A program made the position numbers and the translations under genes. 49,777 nucleotides of DNA, from the NCBI GenBank assembly GCA_019244055.1, contig JAFATG010000314.1, positions 1 to 49,777 on the forward strand, written 5' to 3'. How positions within the stretch are numbered: position 1 is the first letter of the stretch; the number at the start of each line of letters is the position of its first letter. The stretch comes from Acidobacteriaceae bacterium (lineage in GTDB: Bacteria; Acidobacteriota; Terriglobia; Bryobacterales; Bryobacteraceae). The notes beneath the pieces were generated by a model. That model was not told the DNA's origin and did no database searches. It was given only the letters and a program-made list of their open reading frames with translations. Positions 9,236 through 17,007 of the stretch are shown in pieces.

Positions 9236-10288
9236 ATGCTCGCCGCCGTATACACCGGCTCCGCCCGAGTGGAGATTCAGACAGTTGAGACTCCGGAGAT
9301 CGGGCCCAGTGAAGTGCTGATCCGGGTAGAGAGCTGCGGTATCTGCCACACCGATCTAAAAAAGATTCAATACGACCTGCTTGCGCCGCCCCGCATTTAC
9401 GGGCATGAAACGGCCGGCGTGGTTGTGGCGGTAGGCGAGACTGTAGGGAAGTATGTTCCCGGTGACCGCGTAATCGTTTTTCACCACATTCCCTGCCAGG
9501 ACTGCTTTTATTGCCAGCGCCGGTTGTATGCGCAATGCGCGTCATACAAGAGAGTGGGCGTGACCGCTGGGTTCGAGGCGGCGGGTGGCGGGTTCTCACA
9601 ATACGTTCGCGTAATGGACTGGATCGTCGAGCGCGGTATGGAGAAAATTCCAGAGGGCGTATCCTTCGATCAGGCGTGCTGGGTGGAACCGGTAAATACC
9701 TGCCTGAAGGCTATCGAACAGCTTGCGCTCTTTGAAGGCGATGTTGTCGCAGTGCTCGGGCAGGGGCCAATTGGACTGGTCTTTACGATGCTCGCGAAGC
9801 GAACGGGCGCGACGGTCTTCGCAACAGACACAATTGGATTCCGTCGGCAAATCTCCGCACGCTTTGGCGCCTCCGCCCATGATCCTCGAGATGCAGACTT
9901 CGAACAGGCAATTCGAGCAGCAACTCAGGGCCGCGCCGCAGATGCCGTGATTGTAGCGACTAATGTTCGTGGATTGGTGGATCAAGCGATTCGCGTCTCT
10001 CGGCCAGGAGCAAAGATTTGCTTGTTCGCCCAGACTTCCGCCGCCGAGCGCATCGATATCTCCGGAGCGGATATCTGTGTCGGGGAGCGAATTCTGTTTG
10101 GCTCCTATAGCGCGGACACCGACCTGCAAACCGAATCTGCGAGACTCGTTTTTAGCGGCGAGCTGCCGCTTGAAACTTTGATTTCGGACCGCATACCGCT
10201 CTCTGAGATCACGCGCGGTATAGAAACGGCTTTACACCCCAGCGAGCGATCGCTCAAGGTAGTGGTTCATCCGCAGGAGCCTTCCTGA
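9236..10288 (+). CDS. Zinc-dependent medium-chain alcohol dehydrogenase 1 of the hopanoid operon
   Basis: This 350-residue protein is a medium-chain zinc dehydrogenase of the sorbitol/threonine dehydrogenase type. Catalytic zinc ligands are seen in CGICHTDL and GHETAG. The four structural-zinc cysteines are in CQDCFYCQRRLYAQC, and the coenzyme-binding loop is GQGPIGL. The frame is open back to a TTG at 9149 that would overlap hpnG. The ATG at 9236 starts exactly at the conserved N-terminus, so I chose it. The stop overlaps the next start by one base (TGATG), implying translational coupling of the two dehydrogenases. Substrate is unknown. The place between hpnG and hpnC makes a hopanoid side-chain aldehyde or alcohol a reasonable guess. 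Confidence 0.88.
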   Translation: MLAAVYTGSARVEIQTVETPEIGPSEVLIRVESCGICHTDLKKIQYDLLAPPRIYGHETAGVVVAVGETVGKYVPGDRVIVFHHIPCQDCFYCQRRLYAQCASYKRVGVTAGFEAAGGGFSQYVRVMDWIVERGMEKIPEGVSFDQACWVEPVNTCLKAIEQLALFEGDVVAVLGQGPIGLVFTMLAKRTGATVFATDTIGFRRQISARFGASAHDPRDADFEQAIRAATQGRAADAVIVATNVRGLVDQAIRVSRPGAKICLFAQTSAAERIDISGADICVGERILFGSYSADTDLQTESARLVFSGELPLETLISDRIPLSEITRGIETALHPSERSLKVVVHPQEPS

Positions 10289-11355
10289 TGGTTGCGCAAA
10301 ATATGCAAGCCGCCGTGCTGTATGGCAGAGAGGACGTGCGGCTCGAGTCCGTCCCGGTGCCTGCCGTAGGATCCGGCGAACTGCTTGTTCGCGTTCGCGC
10401 GGCGCTGACGTGCGGAACAGACATTAAAGTTTTCCGTCGCGGCTATCACGCCAAAATGATCACACCGCCTGCGCTATTCGGTCACGAGATGGCCGGCGAC
10501 ATCGCAGCGATCGGGGAGGGAGTCAGCGGATTTGAGGTGGGGCAACGAGTAGTCGCGGCGAACTCCGCGCCTTGCGGCGTTTGCTTCTTCTGCCGCCGCC
10601 GCCAGCCGAATCTCTGTGAGGATCTTCTGTTCAATAACGGAGCTTATGCCGAGTACATACGGCTTCCGAGGCGCATCGTACAGAAGAACACGTATGTTAT
10701 TCCGGATCACCTGGACTATCGTGATGCCGCTCTTATCGAGCCACTCGCGTGTGCGGTCCGGGGTCTTGATGAGAGCCAAACCAAGCCGGGAGACACGGTT
10801 GCCGTTCTCGGCCTGGGACCGATCGGACTGATGTTTGCACTCCTGGCGCGCTGGGCGTACGGCGCGCGTGTGATAGCAATCGCGCGCCGAGTGGATCAGA
10901 TTGATCAGGCCATGCTTCTGGGCGCGCAAGAATCCATTCTTGCTAACAGAGAGTCGCCGCTCAATGATCAGCCGGCTTTAATTGCGGCACTGAAATCAGC
11001 TACGGGAGGCCGCGGCGCCGATGTCGTTATCGAAGCAGTCGGCCAACCGGAAGCTTGGGAACTCGCGACGCGCCTCGTGCGCAAGGGCGGTGTGATTAAT
11101 TTTTTTGGCGGCTGTCCGGCTGGAACCAAGGTTTCCCTCGAGACTTCTTTGCTTCACTATTCGGAGATCACCTGTAAAGCCAGTTTCCACCACACGCCCG
11201 CTCATATCCGCCGATCACTCGATTTTCTGGCGGATGGAACTGTGACGGCAAAGCATCTGGTCAATCACGAAGAGCGGCTCAGCGCCCTACCTCAGGTACT
11301 ATTCGATCTGGCGCATCGCCGGAACGGACAGATCAAGGCCGCGATTATTCCCTAG
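10288..11355 (+). CDS. Zinc-dependent medium-chain alcohol dehydrogenase 2 of the hopanoid operon
   Basis: A second medium-chain zinc dehydrogenase of 355 residues, coupled to the first through a one-base TGATG overlap. It shows the catalytic ligands CGTDIK and GHEMAG, the structural cysteines CGVCFFCRRRQPNLC, the coenzyme loop GLGPIGL, and GGRGADVVIEAVG in the Rossmann part. It is clearly diverged from its neighbour, so this is not a recent tandem copy. The pair may act as two subunits or as two successive steps. It keeps a Thr-Asp after the first cysteine like sugar and polyol dehydrogenases. Role in hopanoid side-chain maturation is inferred from operon position only. Confidence 0.88.
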   Translation: MVAQNMQAAVLYGREDVRLESVPVPAVGSGELLVRVRAALTCGTDIKVFRRGYHAKMITPPALFGHEMAGDIAAIGEGVSGFEVGQRVVAANSAPCGVCFFCRRRQPNLCEDLLFNNGAYAEYIRLPRRIVQKNTYVIPDHLDYRDAALIEPLACAVRGLDESQTKPGDTVAVLGLGPIGLMFALLARWAYGARVIAIARRVDQIDQAMLLGAQESILANRESPLNDQPALIAALKSATGGRGADVVIEAVGQPEAWELATRLVRKGGVINFFGGCPAGTKVSLETSLLHYSEITCKASFHHTPAHIRRSLDFLADGTVTAKHLVNHEERLSALPQVLFDLAHRRNGQIKAAIIP

Positions 11356-11364
11356 GTTTGGAAA

Positions 11365-12279
11365 GTGCCCGTAGCTCGTTTACAACCGAAAGAATACATT
11401 CGCAACGGACCGCCGGAGACCACGCGATATTCGCGGAAAGAAGCTCTGGAGTATACGCGCTGGCTGGCGACACATCATTACGAAAATTTTCATGTTGTGA
11501 GTGCGTTGCTGCCCAAAAAGCTGCATCAGCACTTTTACAACGTCTACTCATTCTGCCGGTGGGCGGACGATTTGGGCGACGAAATTGGGAACACTCAGGA
11601 GAGCTTGCGTCTGCTGGCTTGGTGGCGTACTGAACTTCAAGCTATGTACCGGGGCGAGACATCCCATCCCGTATTTGTGGCTCTTGAAGAAACCGTCCGG
11701 GGCTACGGTATCCCCGCGGAACCTTTCGATCGGCTGATCTGTGCCTTCGAACAAGACCAGACGGTCACGCGCTATCGCAATTTCGAGGAACTGTACGGAT
11801 ATTGCCTGAATTCCGCGAATCCGGTCGGGCACCTCGTTCTATATCTCTGCGGGTACCGGGACACGGAACGCCAACGCTTCTCCGATTTCACCTGCACCGC
11901 TCTCCAGCTCGCGAATTTTTGGCAGGATGTGATCGTCGATCTTGAAAAGGGCCGCATCTATCTGCCTCTCAACTTGTTTGACAAGCACGAATACAGCATC
12001 GATGATCTGAACGCCCGCCGTTTTGACGAACGATTTAAGAGAATGATGCGAGAAGCCGTCGATATCGCAAACGATCTCTTTCGGAGAGGACTGCCGTTAA
12101 TCGAAATGGTGAATCGCCGGTTGGCGCTCGACCTCGAGTTGTTCAGCCGCGGCGGAATGAAGATCCTCGACAAGATCCGGCGACAAAACTACAATGTTCT
12201 AGATCGGCGCCCGTATATCTCAAAGGTGGAACGCGCCAGTATTCTTCTTCGATGCCTCCCGCGAGTGCTCCCGTTCTAA
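11365..12279 (+). CDS. hpnC: Squalene biosynthesis protein HpnC
   Basis: The 304-residue protein belongs to the trans-isoprenyl diphosphate synthase, head-to-head family. The first Asp-rich motif is WADDLGDE (residues 67-73). The second is NFWQDVIVDLEKGRIYLP near 180-197, typical of HpnC. HpnC converts presqualene diphosphate to hydroxysqualene in the HpnCDE route. The start is a GTG at 11365, nine bases after the upstream stop, and no better ATG exists near the conserved N-terminus. Its 3' end overlaps the hpnD start by 28 bases, so the two are translationally linked. Confidence 0.93.
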   Translation: MPVARLQPKEYIRNGPPETTRYSRKEALEYTRWLATHHYENFHVVSALLPKKLHQHFYNVYSFCRWADDLGDEIGNTQESLRLLAWWRTELQAMYRGETSHPVFVALEETVRGYGIPAEPFDRLICAFEQDQTVTRYRNFEELYGYCLNSANPVGHLVLYLCGYRDTERQRFSDFTCTALQLANFWQDVIVDLEKGRIYLPLNLFDKHEYSIDDLNARRFDERFKRMMREAVDIANDLFRRGLPLIEMVNRRLALDLELFSRGGMKILDKIRRQNYNVLDRRPYISKVERASILLRCLPRVLPF

Positions 12280-13133
12280 ACTCTGGTAGCGTTGCGGCTT
12301 CCTATCGCTTCTGCCGTGAAGTTGCGAAGCGTCGCGCCAAGAATTTCTACTACTCTTTCTTGCTGCTCGAAAAGCCACAGCGGGATGCGATGTGCGCTAT
12401 CTATGCCTACATGCGGCATTGCGATGATCTGAGCGATGAACCCGCTACGAACGACAAATCGGAACTTCGCGAAAGCATCGCGCGGTGGCGGATGAAGCTC
12501 AATCGTGTCCTGGATGGCGAAATGGCAGAGGATCCAATCTGGCCCGCGTTCCATGACACGGTCGAACGCTACAAGATCCCGCATCGCTATTTTCATGAAA
12601 TGATTGACGGCATTCTTTCCGACATCGAACCGCAGCAGGTGCGAACGTTCTCAGATCTGTATCGCTACTGCTATCGGGTAGCTTCGGTGGTCGGCCTTAC
12701 GGTCATTCATATTTTTGGATTTCGCTCGACCAGCGCCCTACTGCTTGCGGAAAAGTGCGGAGTCGCGTTCCAATTAACGAATATCGTTCGTGATATCCGG
12801 GAAGATGCCCTGATGGGCCGCGTCTATGTTCCGCGTGAGGACCTGGACCGGTTCGGAGTCACTCTTGACCAGCTTCGTTCCGGCTCGGAGGACAAAGCCT
12901 TTCGCGAGTTGATGAAATTCGAGGCCACCCGCGCACGCTCTTACTACGATGAATCCGCGCCGCTGCTGGAATTAATCGAGCCGAAAAGCCGCCGCTCGCT
13001 TTGGGTTTTGCGGCAAATCTATCTTCGACTCCTATCACGAATTGAGAAAGCGGACTACTCTGTTCTCTCGCGCCGCGTCAATGTTCCTAAGCGGACGAAG
13101 ATCGCACTTCTTGGTTGGGCGTTTTTGCGGTAA
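12252..13133 (+). CDS. hpnD: Presqualene diphosphate synthase HpnD
   Basis: The 293-residue protein is the partner of HpnC and condenses two farnesyl diphosphates to presqualene diphosphate. The Asp-rich motifs are HCDDLSDE (residues 57-63) and QLTNIVRDIREDALMGRVYVP-type near 175. An RAKNFYYSFLLL N-terminal signature is also present. The ATG at 12252 lies inside the end of hpnC. It is the last gene of the plus-strand operon: about 390 bases of non-coding sequence follow, then a gene on the other strand. The third enzyme of the route, the flavoprotein HpnE, does not follow as it does in many clusters. Confidence 0.93.
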   Translation: MPPASAPVLNSGSVAASYRFCREVAKRRAKNFYYSFLLLEKPQRDAMCAIYAYMRHCDDLSDEPATNDKSELRESIARWRMKLNRVLDGEMAEDPIWPAFHDTVERYKIPHRYFHEMIDGILSDIEPQQVRTFSDLYRYCYRVASVVGLTVIHIFGFRSTSALLLAEKCGVAFQLTNIVRDIREDALMGRVYVPREDLDRFGVTLDQLRSGSEDKAFRELMKFEATRARSYYDESAPLLELIEPKSRRSLWVLRQIYLRLLSRIEKADYSVLSRRVNVPKRTKIALLGWAFLR

Positions 13134-13519
13134 AAAGAGAGTGATGCACGCGTCGGTTCGATAGAGAGCACAACTGACACGTCCCGAGGGCTCTTCGGAG
13201 GCAAGTTCTGAAAAACTGGCCGGGCATCGAGTGCAGGCTCTCCGCGAAGCCCGTCTGTGGACAGCCTCGGCACCAATTTGCGGAAACTAGGGCGGTTGGT
13301 GACAGCAAGTCCAATAACGGCTTCGGCGCAGCCAATTTCCACATCACGCGCCTCCCAACCGGAACCGGAATAATGCGCTGTTTGATTCGGCTTTTGGACA
13401 TTTCACCCGACGGATGCGGTTCAGCTCACAGCATCCTGAAATACTCATATAGGGCAACTCGAAAGGCTACATCAAAATCTAGGGGATGAACAGGTTCACT
13501 CTGCGATTGTAGAGCCAAC
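13134..13519. other. Convergent intergenic region without a gene
   Basis: About 390 bases between the ends of hpnD and the minus-strand membrane protein. Minus-strand open frames here lack a start signal, ribosome site or any recognisable domain. No strong hairpin with a T-run was spotted for the operon end. Confidence 0.4.
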
Positions 13520-15247
13520 CTATGGCTTGATGCCGAATGGGCCGCGTATCATTGCTGAATGCGAGCTTGGACGAAGTTGCAGTTGAACGGTCTGCAGCGT
13601 ACGTTCAACCCAGCAAAGATCCTCATCAGAAAGCGCAGTATAGTGCTGCTCGGTACGGATTATCCTTTCTCTGTCTTGAGCGCTCAACAGAGCGAGAGCT
13701 TCCGCGACGGCACGCTCATATTGCTGCTGCGTGGGGAGTCGCGCGGGAGCGTTCGTGAAGCTAGCTTCGACAGCTTTCACGAGAATTGAAGCAAATTGTC
13801 TTTCCCCCGTTGAATCCAGATGAGTTTCAATGAGCTTAAGAAGATCGAGCGATCCATTCGGTTTCAAATTCTCCAGACCTGCAACGCGTTCTCCCGAAGT
13901 TGATGCAGCCGATGAGATGCTGCGAATTAAGGTGGCGCACGTCTGGGTATCAACGGTATTTAGAACGTCTGAAATAATCCGCGCCCGTTCATAAAGTAGC
14001 TCGTCATCAAGACTCGGCAGGCCCTGCGCGATGCGTGATGACATCTCACCCAGTTCTTCGTCAGAGAGGGATTCAAACCAGGCGCGAACGCGAGTGTTTT
14101 TGGCGATTTCGGCGCTGAACGATTGGAGGAACGGGTCCGACGATTCGGCTAACTGTTGGACTCGCGTCGTTGAAAGAATATGTAGCCCGCGGAAGTCCTT
14201 GTACAGTTCCAGGATGGTCTGGGATTTGCTAACGAGCATGAGCCCCGCTATGAAAGCGGAAATTAGCGCAACGGCTGTCAGGCAGCAGCGCAAAAGCGAC
14301 GGGCCTTTGGGATCGATAGGATAAAAAGATTGCATGGCTTTATCGAACGATGCCCCCAGTTTTTCGTTTGCAGGAAGGGCGACCATGATGCCGCGCCAAC
14401 TGGAGTCGAAATAAACGACAGCTTTGACGTCCAGCTCCCGATTGGTTGCTCCCTTCGCGGGTTTTTCGTTGTGGTCCGGGGGCCAGTTCGGCAGGCCGAA
14501 AGGAAACAGATGCTTGACCTCTTTAGCGAAGCGTTCATATCCTGTTTGGTCGAAAGGGATTAAGAGGATGAGCTGTTCGGGACGAGTCTGACTTACCGCG
14601 GTTTCAATCTCCCAGAGAAGCCCTCCGCTTGTACCCGCCCGGATGACCGTGAAAATCGCGCGCTTCATAAGCGTCGAAACTTCACCCTTCCACTCATGAT
14701 CCGAGAACTGCAGACGAGTGGCATCGAGCTTAGGCAAGACCTCGGCGGGCTGTCCGACCGCCAAAACAGGCCCCACGGCGTTCAGCACACGAACTACTTG
14801 CTCCTCCTTAGTGGTTGGTGTCCAAATCCCGAAAGTTCCTGCCAATATGGATGTCGGCTCTGCGGTGACCGGGTCATCTCGAAAGGAGCGCAGATATAGA
14901 ACCGGCGGGCGCGGGTCGTGACCAAGAGTTTCGCGGATTGAGGACAGAATCATCCTCCGTCCACGGTTGTATATCGAGGCGCCAGAAAGAGCCAGCAAGT
15001 AGCCGAAACCTGCGAGGGATCCTCCGGCCAACCCAATCTTGATACCGTTGTCAATGACAGAGCGCCAACCACCGCCTGGCGGCCTTAGGTCAATGAGTCC
15101 GAAAGATATTCCAAAAGCGCCGATAAGGCCGAGTGATGAGCCCCAGACGAGCAGGCAAAAGCCAGTGATTTTCAGAATCAGCGCCCGAAGCTCGTGCAAT
15201 CTGGCTAGACTCAGGCGGGGACGGGTTGTTGTTTGCTCGATCGCCAT
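13520..15247 (-). CDS. Uncharacterised membrane protein with YLRSFRDD-type cytosolic domain
   Basis: The 575-residue protein has two predicted membrane segments near residues 22-54 and 66-92. A globular part follows with the motif PPVLYLRSFRDD (residues 114-125), then an EEQ-VV-GPV-LAVG stretch and a WKGEV-LMKRAIFTVIRAG-SGGLLWEIE block (about 186-214). A third membrane segment lies near 318-340, and the C-terminal part is helical. The middle part alternates strands and helices and ends strands in small or acidic residues, like a Rossmann-type or TIR-like fold. That is a guess from pattern, not a family hit. I do not know the function. It stands alone between convergent and same-strand non-coding gaps, with no visible partner. 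Confidence 0.65.
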   Translation of the reverse strand: MAIEQTTTRPRLSLARLHELRALILKITGFCLLVWGSSLGLIGAFGISFGLIDLRPPGGGWRSVIDNGIKIGLAGGSLAGFGYLLALSGASIYNRGRRMILSSIRETLGHDPRPPVLYLRSFRDDPVTAEPTSILAGTFGIWTPTTKEEQVVRVLNAVGPVLAVGQPAEVLPKLDATRLQFSDHEWKGEVSTLMKRAIFTVIRAGTSGGLLWEIETAVSQTRPEQLILLIPFDQTGYERFAKEVKHLFPFGLPNWPPDHNEKPAKGATNRELDVKAVVYFDSSWRGIMVALPANEKLGASFDKAMQSFYPIDPKGPSLLRCCLTAVALISAFIAGLMLVSKSQTILELYKDFRGLHILSTTRVQQLAESSDPFLQSFSAEIAKNTRVRAWFESLSDEELGEMSSRIAQGLPSLDDELLYERARIISDVLNTVDTQTCATLIRSISSAASTSGERVAGLENLKPNGSLDLLKLIETHLDSTGERQFASILVKAVEASFTNAPARLPTQQQYERAVAEALALLSAQDRERIIRTEQHYTALSDEDLCWVERTLQTVQLQLRPSSHSAMIRGPFGIKP

Positions 15248-15780
15248 ACTTGCTCCAAGTGCGACGTTTTTGGGAGTTGTCGGCTATAGCGAACCTGCGC
15301 TGCAATTTGGGCACCAATCGCGAGCTCTGTCAGATAATCTGGCCGGATATGATTTGCCGATGTCTGGGTGGTGAAATTGGCAGTTAACGTAAGACGAAAG
15401 GATACTGGACCCGATCGAGCGGGCACCGATTGCGCGAGTATCACGAATATAAGTAGCTCGATGTATTCGGGGCGGTGCGGAAGTTAATCGCGGCGTTAAC
15501 GACGTTGAGAGAAGGAGACCGCCTGACAATCAGGAAAACTCACGATGACGATACCAGGTGCAAGCGCAGAGTCCACAGCAACCCCTTCGGAGATTGCGAG
15601 CGCGTTACGTAGTCCGCGTGGTCGAAGGAGTTCGCGATTGGTCGTTATCCACAAGGTTCGGCCTGTGGAACGGTTGAACACTGAGATCCGGTTGCGCTAC
15701 GCATCGCCTGAAGACTACCAGTCGGTTCCGCGGCTCGGCGTGGAGCGACCTGCCAGTCTGCGAGAAAAAACTTAATAGCC
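15248..15780. other. Intergenic stretch, no supported gene
   Basis: About 530 bases between the membrane protein and the phosphomannose isomerase, both on the minus strand. A 76-codon plus-strand frame at 15545-15775 and several minus-strand frames exist. None has domain similarity that I recognise or a good start site. Most likely leader and decayed sequence. Confidence 0.35.
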
Positions 15781-16725
15781 CTAACCCACGCTGACACCCG
15801 CTGCCGGCTGCTCCGCCCGATAGGTCGCAATCCATTCCGTGTCTGGGCCTTCGATCCGAATTTCATCGTTCCCCGCTGGAACCATCCAGCACTGCCCGGC
15901 CTTGAATTCCGCACCGCGAATCACACCCGTGCCTTTAGAGCAGGTCAGCAGCATGTAACAGGGTTGCCCGGCAGCAATAACGATACTGTTCTGAGGCCGC
16001 AATCGCTCCATCCGAAAGTACGGGCAAGAAACCAGCTCCTCGCGCCCTGGAGATAAGAACCGCGTTCTAGCCGGACTTTGGTGCGGGCCGAGTTGCGACA
16101 CCTCGACCCCGTGTTCCAGGTGCAGTTCGCGGGGCCGCCCGTAATCGTATAAACGGTACGTTATGTCTGAGTTCTCCTGAACTTCAAAAATGGTCAATCC
16201 GGCGCCGATCGCGTGGACTGTTCCGGACGGCACGAATATCACGTTTCCCGCCTCCACCTTGCGCCAGTCGAGCAGGCGTTCAATTTCACCCGACTTGGCA
16301 GCGCTTTCTACCCGCTGCCGACTCAACGGTTCGCGAAATCCCACTGCGAGCTCTGCTGCCGGTTCCGCATCGAGCACATACCAGGCCTCGGTCTTACCTA
16401 GGCTTTGATGATGCCGCTCAGCGTAGTCGTCGTCCGGGTGTACCTGTACGGACAGTCTTTGAGTCGTGAATAGAAACTTTGTCAGCAAGGGGCAGATTCC
16501 AGGATGCTGCGGATCGCCCCCGGTCCCCAGAACCTCTGGGTGAGCGGTAATCAATTGCCCCAGCGTTCCACCTAACGATGTCTGGTTTTCTTCAAAAGTG
16601 AACCAAACTTCGCCGATACGCAGATTACGAGGAGCCTTGTCGAAGTGCATTGCGAGCTTTTCGCGTCCCCAAACGCGCTCGCGAAAGAGCGGGAGCAGTT
16701 GGGTGGGCTCAGTAACAGGTGGCAT
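15781..16725 (-). CDS. manA: Class I mannose-6-phosphate isomerase
   Basis: The enzyme interconverts mannose-6-phosphate and fructose-6-phosphate, feeding GDP-mannose synthesis. The 314-residue protein has a double-cupin architecture. Zinc ligands are visible as QVHPDD (Gln94, His96), KTEAWYVL (Glu113) and VPSGTVHAIG (His171). The frame is open 17 codons further upstream. The ATG at 16725 has a GAGGAG ribosome site six bases before it and begins at the usual N-terminus, so it was chosen. It could supply GDP-mannose for the gmd gene about 16 kb away, though no physical link is shown. Short class I proteins of this kind are sometimes annotated as sugar isomerases of uncertain substrate. Confidence 0.85.
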   Translation of the reverse strand: MPPVTEPTQLLPLFRERVWGREKLAMHFDKAPRNLRIGEVWFTFEENQTSLGGTLGQLITAHPEVLGTGGDPQHPGICPLLTKFLFTTQRLSVQVHPDDDYAERHHQSLGKTEAWYVLDAEPAAELAVGFREPLSRQRVESAAKSGEIERLLDWRKVEAGNVIFVPSGTVHAIGAGLTIFEVQENSDITYRLYDYGRPRELHLEHGVEVSQLGPHQSPARTRFLSPGREELVSCPYFRMERLRPQNSIVIAAGQPCYMLLTCSKGTGVIRGAEFKAGQCWMVPAGNDEIRIEGPDTEWIATYRAEQPAAGVSVG

Positions 16726-17007
16726 AAGCTCCTCGCGAGAATTTGAGGGAGTTCTTCGCACTAGAATTCGACGCACTCAATTCCGGCAATCCGCGCTCTA
16801 GAATCCACATGATCTACGCTCTGGTAATCCTCTCCCTAGTGGCGCTACCGGCAGCAGCTCTACTTAGTTTGAGCGATTCGCAGAAAGGACTCAGGCGCCT
16901 ATTCCAAAGCTTGCATAACGAGCGCGGAACAGCCAAAGAGGAGTTCCGCCGGGTACCCGATGATCCGTTGACGATGCCCTGCTCCGATCCTTTCCCGGAA
17001 TTGAGCT

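Noticed and set aside
15545-15775. 76-codon plus-strand frame in an intergenic region
   Set aside because: Composition is unlike the neighbouring genes, and no motif or start signal supports it.
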